From Linyphia triangularis (Eukaryota; Arthropoda; Arachnida; Araneae; Linyphiidae), in assembly GCA_963978545.1 (NCBI GenBank), contig OZ021722.1, forward strand, positions 107,492,942 to 107,556,941: DNA of 64,000 nucleotides. The letters are read 5' to 3'. The notes beneath the pieces are model-generated. The model worked only from the letters and a program-made list of their open reading frames with translations. It was not told the DNA's origin and searched no databases. Position numbers and translations under genes: made by a program. How positions within the stretch are numbered: position 1 is the stretch's first letter; each line of letters starts with the position of its first letter. Below, piece by piece: positions 1-10,620 of the stretch.

Positions 1-560
1 CATTAAATTGTCATTTTTTGTGCGTGTAACAGAAAAAAATCAATCATTGGTGGGTGGTGCTCAAGGGCAGAAAGCTCTGTGTTAAAGACGCTTTTTCTTT
101 TAATTTGCGACCAAAATTACATTGTTCAAAGTTGGCGAGAGAACGACTCATTTCGCTGGCATTGAATGTGACGTCACGGTTTCTCAAACATCTTGACTTG
201 AAATGCAGCAGCGGAATCCAGATTTGCAAGTTTCTCGCAAATCACACTAACCTGTACGGGGAATGTTGCAATGGTGTACCAACGCCAACTGTTTCATTAC
301 CAACTATTTAGCAGAAACCTCACGATAGCCATACAAACGATGGGCCTCTTTACATCACGAATTTTGATGACTGTTTTGATCGGACTGGTTTTGGCTCGGT
401 TTTGGGGTATTTTCATTTCTTAATATTTAAATATCTAATTTTTTTTAAAGAACTTTTGTTTAAGTATTTGGAATCAGAAAGAAATTCTTCATAAATATGT
501 ATTAATTTCACTCGTTTTTTAAAAAAATGCGGGAATTGTCTATTGCGCTTTATTCTTGTA
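1..560 (+). repeat. Dispersed repeat family C, copy 1
   Basis: This stretch matches two other segments in the window, about 14517-14940 and 27150-27590. Shared landmarks in order are a TTGGCGAGARAACGA-like start, a TGACGTCAC palindrome, a GCAGCAGCGGAA block, GTTTTGATCGGACTGG and an AAGAAATTCTTCAT block. The first 80 bases instead resemble the body of family B (compare 33725-33810), so the copy is chimeric or the two families share a segment. ORFs here are not conserved in frame between copies, so I do not call a gene. Confidence 0.6.
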
Positions 561-569
561 GACATATTC

Positions 570-1340
570 AATAAATCTTACTCGGTGTGTGGTGATAGTT
601 TTATTTTAGCCTTTCTTTAAAGATAATAAAGATATTTCTTGTAAAACGTTAAAACTAACTCTTATTATTGGACAGACGGCTGTACCTTACATTAAACAAA
701 GAAAAATCCTGAATGCGTTTCCTAGATTTCCTATAAAAGACTGAACTAAAGTTCTGAGAAACTTTCTTCCCAACTTCTTAAGAAATCGAAATGTGAAACA
801 GCTATAAAGAAAAAAAACATTCAAACTGAAAACCTCTGTCTTTTGAAAAGGCTAAAATATTTCCTACCTTTTTCATATTTTAATAAGTGCGCTTTGGGGC
901 GTCAAAAAGTAAAGTTTCTTGAGAGAAATACTAACTGAACAAACCTTATGTCACAATACAAAATGTATAAAACTTTAACTCGTACGTTTTTTTTTTTTTT
1001 TTTAAACTTTTAAACTCTCTGCATAAGTTCTTATTGACACTGTGCACGAACGAAAAGCCATGAAGGTAATAATTTAAAACAAAGAAACATTATTAATAAT
1101 CTTATGAAAAACATAAATTTAGTTTTGGAATAGGAATATGTCTTGATGGTTTCAATATCAAATATTTCGTTTACCTTTTAATAAGGATTAGCTTTAAAAA
1201 GTTTGGCAAAACCAGAAACTAAGTTAAGTACTAAATTTATTAATAATCAGTGTTTAACGCTTTTGGGAAATTTCTTAAAGAAAACTATTTACAGATACAA
1301 GGTAAAAATAAAATATTGTTTAGTATTTTATTTCCCAGAA
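570..1340. other. AT-rich interval, nothing recognised
   Basis: AT-rich sequence with short homopolymer runs. I see no ORF with coding character, no RNA gene and no repeat shared with the rest of the window. Confidence 0.5.
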
Positions 1341-1342
1341 AT

Positions 1343-1795
1343 TATATTAAAAATAAATAATAGTTTAAAAAACTAAAAAACACGCTTTAATAGAAAAATG
1401 AACTAAAAAGTAGAAAATAAATTTAAATAAGTTTGAAATAAGAATAGAGTGATTAACAAGAAAAATTTATTTTATCGTAAAAAAGGGTGGGGTGCTTGAT
1501 GTCAATTGTTGTATATATTTAATGACAGATATTGGTAAAAGTAGAGCCATAATGAAAATATCTTAAAAAGCACCCAAGCTTTTTTACGATAAAATAAATA
1601 TTTCTTGTTAATCACTCTATTCTTATTTCAAACTTATTTAAATTTATTTTCCATTTTTTGGCTCAATTTTCTATTAAAGCGTGTTTTTTAGTTTCTTAAA
1701 CTATTATTTATTTTCTACTTTTTAGTTCAGTTTTCTATTAAAGCGTTTTTTTTTTTTTTAGTTTTTTAAACTATTAATTATTTTTGTTGTAAACT
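1343..1795. mobile_element. Foldback MITE FB1, copy 1
   Basis: Two arms of roughly 140 bases are inverted around a centre near 1500-1560. The left arm carries ACACGCTTTAATAGAAAA and GAATAGAGTGATTAACAAG; the right arm repeats these in reverse. The outer right arm is followed by extra direct copies of the terminal segment (TTCTATTAAAGCGT near 1670 and again near 1732). A second copy lies at 7225-7680 with the same arms and centre. No ORF is present, so it is non-autonomous. Superfamily is unclear because I could not fix a target-site duplication. Confidence 0.7.
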
Positions 1796-1799
1796 ATAT

Positions 1800-2467
1800 A
1801 TTTTTTTTTTTATTTAATTTTTTTACGAAGATTCCGTGTATATAGATATTTGCGAAACTAATAAAAGCGTATTAATAAAAAAGGGAAATTTTAAACTTAA
1901 TTCAATCTAATGTTTACTTCAATAATTATATATGTATACTTATTTTGATGAAGTCATTAATAAAGGAAACTAAACAAAAATATATTTTCAAACTAATTGA
2001 AGTTTCATATTCAAGATAAATTAATCATGACACGTATTTTATTTTTAAATTTGGCCTCATATTGCGAAAAGTAATAAAACATATTGATGCTTGCTAAAAT
2101 TAGCAATTCAAAAGTTAAAATCTAAAATGTAATCCTCTGAAAGCTTAAAAATCATTCTATTTATGAAATTTAAATATTCTCCCTGATTTTTCTATTAATA
2201 AGATTATTTATTTTCAAGAAAAATGTTTAAGGAATTTTTATAAAGTTTGTTTGACTAAACATTTTAAATGATGTTTCCTAAAAGGTCAAATCTTTAAGCT
2301 TTTCATATTTACATTTGACAAACACATCTTTTGAAGTTTCCGAGGTATCTTTAAATATCATTTGATGTTTTATAATGATTGAAATGCCCTTTAATGTCCA
2401 TTTATTTCCAACAATTTCTAGTGTTAAAAATGATTATAGAGGACTATTCTTTAATTGTCAGTCTATC
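1800..2467. other. AT-rich interval, nothing recognised
   Basis: AT-rich DNA with poly-T runs and no coding or repeat signal that I can support. Confidence 0.5.
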
Positions 2468-2479
2468 CAAAATATAACA

Positions 2480-2653
2480 TAATGGTATGGTGGTTAGCGT
2501 GCTAGCTTCTAGACCGCGAGGTTGCGGGTTCGAGTCCGTGCTAGGCATGGGTGTTTGTAAATGTATGTTGGCTTGTCTAATGATGAATGTTTTGGCGCAT
2601 TATAGCCCTCGTGTTGCTGACGGTGCCAGATAATCTGAAAACAACCAACCAAT
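2480..2653 (+). mobile_element. tRNA-derived SINE-A, plus strand
   Basis: The 5' part looks like a tRNA gene: an A-box-like GGTGGTTAGCGTGC and a B-box GGTTCGAGTCC, the internal promoter of RNA polymerase III. It ends in a CCAA-type tail (CAACCAACCAA). It is flanked by 12-base direct repeats, CAAAATATAACA at 2468-2479 and 2654-2665, the mark of LINE-mediated insertion. It has no ORF and depends on a LINE for movement. It is one of about ten SINE-A copies or fragments in the window. Confidence 0.88.
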
Positions 2654-2734
2654 CAAAATATAACAAGTTAAATAACAAAAAAAGCTGTTCTAATACGCTT
2701 GGAAACAAGAAACTTCGTTAAATAATTTTAGTGA

Positions 2735-2841
2735 TTAAACTAGGGGTGTGAAACATCGCACAACTTTCAATTACTCTATAATACTGACGTGAATATGTGT
2801 CATTTACCGTTTATATATTTTCATCCTTCATTTAGAATAAA
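2735..2841 (-). repeat. Family B element, 3'-terminal fragment
   Basis: This begins with ACTAGGGGTGTGAAACATCG and GCACAACTTTCAATTAC, the conserved end of family B. It is cut at 2841/2842 by Helitron-like element H1 and resumes at 3793. On the minus strand the end reads as a GTGCG...CGCAC-type hairpin followed by CTAG and T, which resembles a Helitron or helentron 3' end. Confidence 0.65.
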
Positions 2842-3792
2842 CTAGGGGGCTTCGCCCCCTGCTCGCTAACGCTCGCCAACCCACAAACGCCTCGCTACGC
2901 TCGGATTGAGCGGCTTTGCCGCTCGAATTTGTGGTTAAAACATCTTGCTGCGCTCGAATAGGTTTGCCAGCCATAAAAAATGTTACCAAATTTTTATAAA
3001 TTTAATGTAAGGCCTAATAGAGAACACCCAAATTGCAAGTTTCATAATAGAAAGTTAAATATACTATCCACCAACATTCTGACTTAAAACTTCATTAGCT
3101 ATGCCCTTACATTGAAGTCTTAATATTTTTTATTTATTATGATAAGTAGCCCCGTTAGAGAACGACGTCCAACGCGAAGCATTTTCTGGATAGAAATACT
3201 TCAAAATAATAATTACTCTAATACAAAAATGCTTCAGAAAAACAGAAAAAATCAACTTTGAAACAAAGAGTTTAAAAAGAGCTTTAAAATTAGCAACAGG
3301 TTTGTTGTTTACATACGTAAGGGAGAACGACATCCAACGCGAGGCATTTTCTGGATAGAAATACTTCAAAATAATAATTACTCTAATACAAAAATGCTTC
3401 AGAAAAACAGAAAAAATCAACTTTGAAACGAAGAGTTTAAAAAGAGCTTTAAAATTAGCAACGGGTTTGTTGTTTACATACGTAAGGATAGCTTTAAAAT
3501 TAGCAACGGTTGGTTGGTTGGTTGGTTGAACCCCCGAGCAGCCGGTTTGTTGCTTACATACGTAAGGATGTTGCCAATCATATATTCAAAATCATTGAGG
3601 CTTTGTAGTAGCTTAATGATGAAAAATATTGAAATTTAACTAATTAATAAAGTGTTAATAAATTATTTTGTCACGTTTTGGCAAATCTACAGCTTATTTC
3701 CTTTAAAATGACACCTTGATCATTGAAATTGGTTGAGCAGTTTAGGCGGACGGACTAACCCCAAAAAACGTATTGCCTATTAAATATATAGA
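2842..3792 (-). mobile_element. Helitron-like non-autonomous element H1
   Basis: On the plus strand the borders are A|CTAG and GA|T. On the minus strand this is a TCTATATATTTAATAGGC start and a perfect hairpin GGGGGCGAAGCCCCC running into CTAG before T, as expected of Helitrons inserting between A and T. Removing it joins two parts of a family B copy in register with intact copies near 33620 and 63090. There is no Rep/helicase ORF. Inside lies a 167-bp tandem duplication (3157-3489) and a TTGG-type SINE tail remnant near 3508-3527. Confidence 0.8.
3157..3489. repeat. 167-bp tandem duplication inside H1
   Basis: Two nearly identical copies, about 3157-3323 and 3324-3489, begin GAGAACGAC and end TACATACGTAAGG. 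A partial third unit follows to about 3569, disrupted by a TTGG repeat. The matching minus-strand ORF is a by-product of the duplication. Confidence 0.85.
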
Positions 3793-4030
3793 TGACCAGT
3801 TTGGCAATATTTTTTAGATACTTCTTGTATAGGTCTAAAATAATAATAATAATAATCGCCAATATAGCGATTTTGGCGATATGCTTTTCGTTAATCTTTA
3901 TATTATCCTTTATTATAAGCGAAACTGAGAGAAGAAAACCGATAGTTGATGAGGTATGCTCAATGAAAGATAACTCTGTGTAGAATGCATTCATTTTTCA
4001 AATTTTTACGATTTACAAATTTTTACCTTA
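3793..4030 (-). repeat. Family B element, continuation after H1
   Basis: The GACCAGTTTGGC...GATTTTGGCGATA...GTGAAACTGAG-like series continues the family B copy that starts at 2735. It contains an AAT trinucleotide run near 3840. It decays after about 4030. Confidence 0.6.
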
Positions 4031-4217
4031 AGCGAAACATGCATTCCTATGGAGCTTATTATACTGAGCCACAAAAGTGGCCAAAAGCGGTGACGCGCAT
4101 TCGCCACTCGATTTGCTCTGTATAATAAAAGACCTAAGTCACACATTAGGTTAGGTTTTAACTTAACGTTAATTTATTCGCTTAACACGAAATCGCATAA
4201 CGTGAAATCCCACTTAA

Positions 4218-4943
4218 GGGGGTCCAGTACCGAAATTTCTTCAAAAATCCCAATTTTTTTTTCTGATTTTAAAAAATAGTTCATACATTCCTAAAGAGAA
4301 TTATGTTTTTGTCTTATTCCTCCGGTGATTAGAACGCCACAAAATACCTGTGATTTAAACATGACTAATGGGCTTAACACCTTGAAGCGTCTGCTTAAAG
4401 TGCGTTTTTCGAGCACTAGTGTTTTTCACAGATGTTGCATATTCAAATCGATATATCTCCAGAACCATTAACAATTGGCTATTCAAATTTTTGGAGCATT
4501 TAATTTATATAATTTTAAATATTTTGTCTTCGCAGAATTTAATTTTTTTTAATTCTGGTTTAAAATATAACATTTAGCGTAAAAGATAACATAAAAAAAG
4601 CAAAAATTTCAATATTTTAACTTTGAGAATTTTTTTTAAAAATTTTAATTCATCTATCAAAATTCTGTGAAGAAATTTTTTTTTTATATATAATTAAGTA
4701 TTACAGAAAGCTTTCACTTTGAAAAAAAAATTTATTTTTTCTTGACTTATATCAAAATACGCAAACATCAATTATTATGGATTTTTCTTTGTTTTTAATT
4801 TTTTTTTTAAATAACTAAACACAATATTTAAAAAAACATTTTCTCAAAGATATATAAATAGTATCTCATACATAAAATAAATTTTTGACATAAAAATGTA
4901 CATAAATAAAGTTTTTTTTTTTTATTTTCGGTACCGGACCCCC
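4218..4943. mobile_element. TTAA-flanked MITE, piggyBac-like target
   Basis: Inverted ends GGGGGTCCAGTACCGAAA and its near-complement TTTCGGTACCGGACCCCC sit directly inside TTAA at 4214-4217 and 4944-4947. A TTAA duplication is the hallmark of piggyBac transposases; TIRs beginning with a G or C run fit loosely. The 726-bp interior is AT-rich and non-coding, so movement would need a transposase supplied in trans. Confidence 0.75.
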
Positions 4944-4949
4944 TTAAGA

Positions 4950-5410
4950 TGAAAAAAATTTCTCTTCAACCCCTCTTTTTTCTTTTTTATATGGTCTTCA
5001 TTATTTGAGACGAATTTAAAGGTGTTACGAAAGCATTCCTCAAATTGATACTCTATGAAACAGACAAAATGCCCTAGTGATCAAACTTTAAGGAAATTAA
5101 CATGAAATGAACTGGTTTCGGTGCGAATTGAGATGTCATTCCTCCTTAAATTGGACTCCTGTTGACAAAAGTAAGCTCAGAAACTAAACTGAGTTACATC
5201 TACATATTGAATCTGGGCAATAGAAGTCAGAAGCAGCAATCGTTATTGTTAGAAAAAGAAGCAGGAAAAAAAATATGAAATGAAATTGATAATAAGTATT
5301 TAAAAAAGAAATAGCGGCCAAGTATGAAATTGCCAATAGTACTCCATCAACGATTTTAAACAGTTCTAAAAAGATGGAAGTGGCTTAGTTGTAAATCAAT
5401 TTGAACCTAC
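4950..5410. other. Unassigned interval
   Basis: No ORF, RNA gene or shared repeat was recognised between the TTAA MITE and the next family B copy. Confidence 0.45.
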
Positions 5411-5412
5411 GA

Positions 5413-6750
5413 GGAACTAGGGGTGCGGCACATCGCACAACTTTCAACTACAATTTATTACTGATGTGGATTTGTGTCATTTACCGCTTTCATATTTCCG
5501 TCATTCGTTTAGAAGAAATGGCCAGTTAAGCAATCTTTTTTACCATAATTCTTGTATGGGTCTGAAAAAAAAACTTCGCCAAATAGATGATCTTGGCGAT
5601 ATACTTTTCAATAGTTCTTATATTACCCTTTCTTACAAGTGAAACTGAGAAGAAAATACGATCGTTTATAATAGACTGAGAGGCGACTGCAATTTTTGGA
5701 CCCCATCGAACATCATTCTGATTTTTTTATAGAAATTAGAGAAAAGTGAGTAGATTACGAATCCACTGGTCTGCCGTGACAAAAATGGCCGAAACTGGTT
5801 AAAAATCAACTTTTAATAAGTTGAACTAAATCCAATTGCCAAATGAGCAATAACTTGTCAGATAATGAGCATTTTTTTTTTATTTGGTAACCCTCACTCT
5901 TTAATTATCAATTAAGAAGGTTGCAGACGATTCAGATATCGGGCGACGATCTGCTTGCATCTATTAAAAGGGAGCCAAGTTGGCAATAAACATTACGTCA
6001 CGGATGACGTAACTGATGTCGCCAATTTGGCTTACTTTTTAAATATGCACATTTTCTAAGCCAGAGATCAAAAATCGTTTGTTCTTTTTCTCATTGAAAA
6101 TCAAAATGCAGGGTTGCCAGACGAAAAAGTGAGTTCTCTTTTTGGCAAGTTATGACATATTTGGCAATCGCATTTTAGTTCAACTCATTCCAAGTCAATT
6201 TTTGATCAGTTTCGGCAATTTTTGCCTCGGCAGACCAATGGATTCCTAATCTATTCACTTTTCTCCAATCTCTATAAAAAATTCAGAATGATGTTCGATG
6301 AGGTCCAAAAATTGCAGTCGCCTCTCGGACTATAAGATATGTTCAAGCAAAGAGAACTCTGTTATGGTCATTGATTTTTCAACAAGCCATTAGAGCATTT
6401 TTACGGGAATTTCAGAGATGGGGATGTTTAGAACACATTAAGAGGCATTACCACAACGATTTTCATTGAAATCGTCATTGCCGTTATTTAGCAATCATTG
6501 AAAAATATGATTTTTTTTTAATGGCAGCTACCTTATGCGCATGCGCGATTTTGACGGAAACCTTAATGGTAGGTCCCATGGTCACCACCAATCCTCACAC
6601 CAAATTTGAACATCGTAGATCAATTTGTTCGGGAGTTATGCTGATACACACACAGACAGACATTTTTTCTATATCACTTTTTTGGAATCAGGATGTTCCA
6701 AAACGTGGAGAAATTTTTTTTTTGTCTGTCTGCAATTGCTTTTAACAGTC
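5413..6750 (-). repeat. Family B element, interrupted copy
   Basis: This begins ACTAGGGGTGCGGCACATCG and follows the family order to GATGTTCCAAAACGTGGAG near 6690-6710. The ATGCGCATGCGCGATTTTGA block near 6536 is typical of the family. A foldback element (5674-6330) splits it. The ORF at 6521-6745 belongs to the repeat and has no recognisable product. Confidence 0.65.
5674..6330. mobile_element. TA-flanked foldback MITE FB2, copy 1
   Basis: The ends, GACTGAGAGGCGACTGCAAT and its inverted partner closing at CGCCTCTCGGAC, are flanked by TA (5672-5673, 6331-6332). The inverted arms run well over 120 bases and include TGGTCTGCCGTG. A second copy (15267-15912) has the same arms with the interior in the opposite orientation. 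The TA duplication suggests a Tc1/mariner-type mobiliser. It sits inside family B, and the host sequence resumes in register after it. Confidence 0.8.
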
Positions 6751-6847
6751 ATTAAATGCATTAACCAATTTTTAGTTCAAACGCAAATTTTAAAAAGTAC
6801 TTATTGCTAACATTATTCTAGCTTTTAAAAGCACATTACTGCTCAAT

Positions 6848-6963
6848 TTAAATGTTCGAATGATTTTTTTGCGCGTCTGAGTCTAATGTAAAATATTAAA
6901 TATCTAAAAATATATAATTGCTACTCACAGCAGACGCACTAAAAATTCTTTCGAACATTTTGA
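6848..6963. repeat. Short inverted repeat, possible small MITE
   Basis: AAATGTTCGAATGATTTTTT followed by GCGCGTCTG is matched in reverse by CAGACGCACTAAAAATTC and TTTCGAACATTTT about 60 bases on. No convincing target duplication was found. Confidence 0.5.
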
Positions 6964-6969
6964 ATCAAT

Positions 6970-7220
6970 TTTTTTTTTCTTTTTTTTTGTAGTTGCTAAT
7001 TATTTCCTACATCACTACATTACTAAAATGTTTTCTTTTAAATTCAGTTGGGAAATAGGGCTTTTAAAGTTTTCCAAGATTGGTATCTTTATCGAAATCC
7101 ATCAAAGGTTTTTAAAAGATTCAGTTTTAAACTCACATTATTAAAAAGTGTTTGTTATTGAAAAGAATATAGTTTATTGCATATTTCTTTTCAAATCTAT
7201 AGTATTGATATTGATTGTTT
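6970..7220. other. AT-rich interval, nothing recognised
   Basis: No coding or repeat signal that I can support. Confidence 0.4.
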
Positions 7221-7224
7221 CAGA

Positions 7225-7680
7225 TAGAATAATAGTTTAAAAAAGATTTTGATAGAAAACTGAACTAAAAAGTAGAAAATAATTTTAAATAAGTTTTAAA
7301 TAAGAATAGAGTGATTAAAAGAAATATTTATTTTATGATAGAAAAGCGTGGGTGATTGATGTCGATTGTTGTAAATATTTAATGACAGATATTTCTAAAA
7401 GTAGAGCCATTCTGAAAATATCTTAAAAAGCACCCCACGCTTTTGTACGATAAAATAAATATTACTTTTTAATCACTCTATTCTTATTTCAAACTAATTT
7501 AAAATTGTTTTCTACTTTTCAGTTCAGTTTTCTATCAAAGCGTGTTTTTTAGTTTTTTAAACTATTATTTATTTTCTACTTTTTAGTTTGATTTTCTATT
7601 AAAGCGTGTTTTTTAGTTTTTTAAATTATTAATTATTTTTGTTGTAAACTATAGTTTTTTTTTTAATTAATATTTTTAGT
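7225..7680. mobile_element. Foldback MITE FB1, copy 2
   Basis: This shares arms, centre (AATGACAGATAT, AGTAGAGCCAT) and the extra terminal repeats with 1343-1795. The centre is flanked by GCGTGGGTGATTGATGTC on the left and AAAGCACCCCACGC on the right. It runs directly into the 18S-derived segment. Confidence 0.7.
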
Positions 7681-7699
7681 TAAGTGTACAAAACTCTCC

Positions 7700-7772
7700 A
7701 GTTATTCCTGCCAGTAGTCACATGCTTGTCTCAAATTTAAGTCATGTGTATGCCTTAGTACACGCCGTATTA
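7700..7772 (+). pseudogene. 18S rRNA 5'-end fragment, copy 1
   Basis: CTGCCAGTAGTCACATGCTT and the following TGTCTCAAATTTAAG and CATGTGTATGCCTTAGTACA match the universally conserved start of eukaryotic 18S rRNA with scattered changes. The match stops after about 70 bases. A fragment of MITE FB1 (about 7855-7908) separates it from the second copy. Confidence 0.75.
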
Positions 7773-7928
7773 CTTGGCACAAAACGCTACCGTGCCTCTG
7801 AATATAAAAAATCGCTTATCCTGAAGATCCTGTTAAAGTTAATGCGACTAAAAAAACACGCTTTCTATTAAAGCGTGTTTTTTAGTTTTTTAAACTATTA
7901 ATTATTCAATTGTGAAATGCGATTGAAA

Positions 7929-8336
7929 CTACCTATTAGTTGATCCGGGCAGATGTCATATGCTTGTATCAATGATTAACTCACGCATGTTTCAGTCATC
8001 ATATTAAGGTGAAACCTCGAATAGCTTATTAATTCGGTTATGGCCCCTTAGATCGTGTCCACATTTACATAGAAAACTGTGGTATTTCTAAAGCTAATCC
8101 TTGCAATCCAGAGTTCTGACCAGATGAAAGGAATGCTTTGATATTATATCAAAATCAATCGGTGACTCGTTCATCATTATTATATGATAAATCTGAATAA
8201 CTTTTTCTGATAGTATAACCATAGTACCCATGACCGATCTTTCAACTGTCTGCCTTATTAAACTGTCGATGGTAGGTTCTGTGACTACTGGGATTGTAAC
8301 GGATATCAGGACACCAGGGTTTGATTCCGGAGAAGG
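7929..8336 (+). pseudogene. Degenerate 18S rRNA 5' segment, copy 2
   Basis: The segment follows the first ~400 nucleotides of nuclear 18S rRNA in order: CTACCTATTAGTTGATCC, GTCATATGCTTGT, CACATTTACATAGAAAACTG, GGTATTTCTAAAGCTAAT, CCAATCGGTGAC-like, CTGTCGATGGTAGGTTCTG and GATTCCGGAGAAGG at the end. Many substitutions fall in sites that are nearly invariant, for example GTTGATCCGGGCAG for the usual GTTGATCCTGCCAG, so it is not a working gene. It stops abruptly at a TTGG repeat. Confidence 0.85.
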
Positions 8337-8470
8337 TTGGTTGGTTGGAGTTTAACGGCGCAAGGGCAACACTAACTAATCCTTGCGATAATGAGACAAA
8401 CTTATTGAATTATTATATTGTCATCGGTCCTTGATAACAGTGCAAAATTTCAAATTAATCCAACGTTTTG
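8337..8470. repeat. SINE-like tail abutting the 18S fragment
   Basis: TTGGTTGGTTGGAGTTTAAC followed by GGCGCAAGGGCAACAC resembles a SINE end; a related TTTTTGGTGTAAGAGCAACA occurs near 16180. No A or B box was seen, so it is likely truncated. Confidence 0.4.
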
Positions 8471-8651
8471 AAGTGTTCAAAAATCGAGTTCAAATATTCC
8501 GTTGCATAGATACATACGAAGCTAATAAAAGCATGTTAAGAAAAAGTACACCCACTCTCTAGTTTTTAATAAAAAATGCCGTGCTTTGTGACCTTACATC
8601 TTCCTAGATACTGCAAAGCTCATTCGTAAAAATTTTCAAACTCTACCAGTA

Positions 8652-8836
8652 AGTTGGTTGGTTGGTTGGTTGTATTCAGATTATCTGGCACCGTCAGCAA
8701 CACGAGGGCTATAATGTGCCGAAACATTCGTCATTAGACAAGCCAACATACATTTACAAACACCCATGCCAACACGGGACTCGAACCCGCAACGTCGCGG
8801 TCTAGAAGCTAGCACGCTAACCACTATACCGTTTCT
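8652..8836 (-). mobile_element. tRNA-derived SINE-A, minus strand
   Basis: The order is TTGG tail, TCTGGCACCGTCAGCAACAC, GGGACTCGAACCCG (B-box complement) and GCTAACCACTATACCG (A-box complement). ACCAGTAAG flanks it on both sides as a target duplication. Confidence 0.85.
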
Positions 8837-8879
8837 CCACCAGTAAGTACAAATACTCTATATGCAATATGTTCTAAAT

Positions 8880-9385
8880 ATATAAACATGGAAACCTTAT
8901 CCTATAAACACAAAGGTTTTAATATAAATCCTTTATATGCATTGCTAACTTTTATATTCTATTGCAACTTATCTTATTTTGAATTCATGTCTAGTTTTTA
9001 TACTGTTTTACCACTAAGAAGAATCTATCATAGACTTCACTCTTTTTTGTCCACGAGACTTGATAGAATTGACGAGTCTATTTACCAATTTTTAGCTCAA
9101 TTGGACGATGGCAAGTAAGTAATTTGTTCCCTCAAAGATGTGCCCACCATGGTTGTTTTCAGTTGGTTGTTTTCAGATTATCTGGCGCCGTCAGCAACAC
9201 GAGGGCTATAATGTGCCGAAACATTCGTCATTAGACAAGCCAACATACATTTACAAACACCCATGCCAACACGGGACTCGGAACCCGCAACCTCGCGGTC
9301 TAGAAGCTAGCACGCTAACCACTATACCGTTTGGTCGGCTGTGCCCACCATGAATACATCAACGAAGTTGAAGTAAATATACAGA
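8880..9385 (+). repeat. Dispersed repeat family F2, partial copy with SINE
   Basis: AGGTTTTAATATAAATCCTT is the family head. CTATTTACCAATTTTTAGCT and a GATGGCAAGT block follow, and the tail ends near GATTTAAAAAA. Family F2 copies recur across the window in both orientations. The ORF at 8888-9118 is part of the repeat; no product is recognised. Confidence 0.55.
9152..9339 (-). mobile_element. tRNA-derived SINE-A, minus strand
   Basis: This is bounded by 13-base duplications TGTGCCCACCATG at 9139-9151 and 9340-9352. The interior has the SINE-A order with B-box and A-box complements. Confidence 0.9.
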
Positions 9386-9940
9386 TTTAAAAAAAAAAAA
9401 AATTAAGTTGTGCCTTTTCCTGAATTTGTAACTCAATCGCTTTCACCAGACTGAATCGAACCCTCACTAATCCAATTAAAAAATAATGTCACCAATAAAA
9501 ACAAGTTTTTAATATAAATCCTTTACATGCATTGATAATTTTTATACTCATTAGCATAGAACCGTTTCTGTTGCCAGCGTGTGCTTGGCATATGCATCTA
9601 ATTTCAAAGATCAAAAACATTTCTATCATCAAAATATGCGGTAAACCATTTTTCAAAATTTATTCATTAAAAATGCATTCAATTTATGCACTCACATCCA
9701 AATATCTTTTATTTATTCTGATTAAAACAATTTTATTTTTTATTTATTAAAACAGTTTGTCAACGGAAAAGTGTTTCTTCGATGATCGGTTAAATGCTAT
9801 TTCAGCGCGATTGGATGACGGCAAGTTGGCTTATTAGTATTCCTTAAAAATGACCATTTTGTGACATTGGCAGTCCTCACAATTTAATAGAACTCATTGT
9901 CATCGACATCGAATCTATTTACCATGCTTCAGCCCATTTG

Positions 9941-10122
9941 GTTGGTTGTATTCAGATTATTTGGCGCCCCGTCAGCAACACGAGGGCTATAATGCGCCGA
10001 AACATTCGTCATTAGACAAGCCAACATACATTTACATACACCCATGCCTTACAAGGGGACTCGGAACCCGCAACCTCGCGGTCTAGAAGCTAGCACGCTA
10101 ACCACTATACCGTTTGGTCGGC
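9941..10122 (-). mobile_element. tRNA-derived SINE-A, minus strand
   Basis: GGTTGGTTGTATTCAGATTA starts the copy and GTTTGGTCGGC ends it. The B-box complement is damaged (GGGACTCGGAACCCG has an extra base). It is immediately followed by the next SINE's target repeat. Confidence 0.8.
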
Positions 10123-10132
10123 CAGCGCGATT

Positions 10133-10287
10133 GGTTGGTTGGTTGTATTCAGATTATCTGGCGCCGAAACATTCGTCATTAGACAAGCCAACATACATTT
10201 ACAAACACCCATGCCAACACGGGACTCGAACCCGCAACCTCGCGGTCTAGAAGCAAGCACGCTAACCACTATACCGTGTGGTCGGCC
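10133..10287 (-). mobile_element. tRNA-derived SINE-A, internally deleted
   Basis: This is flanked by CAGCGCGATT at 10123-10132 and 10288-10297. It lacks about 28 bases present in other copies between TCTGGCGCC and GAAACATTCGTC (the GTCAGCAACACGAGGGC part). Box complements are present. Confidence 0.85.
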
Positions 10288-10620
10288 CAGCGCGATTGGA
10301 TAACGGCAAGTTGGCTTATTAGTATTCCGTAAAAGTAATCTTTTTATGAGAGTGGCAGCCCCCAAAATTTGATAGAACACATTGTCATCGACATTGAATC
10401 TATTTACCAAGTTTCAGTCCATTTGGATGATGGGCAAAAAAGTTAATTAAGCCTCTTTAGATTTGCCTGCCATCGATGTACATACATAAACACAAAATCT
10501 AAGTAAAGGATTTAAAAAACACGAAATTAAACACTTACCATCGTCACTTGAAAAAATATCCTCAGCCAAGCTATCCAAGATATCAATCAACACACCACGC
10601 GCATATCTTTTCTTTCTCAC

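Larger units (their letters stand above)
9497..10525 (+). repeat. Dispersed repeat family F2 with two SINE insertions
   Basis: The head ATATAAATCCTTTACATGCA is followed by TTGCCAGCGTGTGCTTGGCA, the GATTGGATGACGGCAAGTTG block and GTCATCGACATCGAATCTAT. The tail is CACAAAATCTAAGTAAAGGA. It is interrupted by SINEs at about 9941-10122 and at 10133-10287. Short inverted ends based on AAATCCTTTA suggest a DNA-type element, but no TSD was fixed. Confidence 0.6.

Noticed and set aside
2480..2560. True tRNA gene
   Set aside because: Boxes A and B are present, but the sequence continues into a conserved SINE body with CCAA tail and target duplications, and recurs many times.
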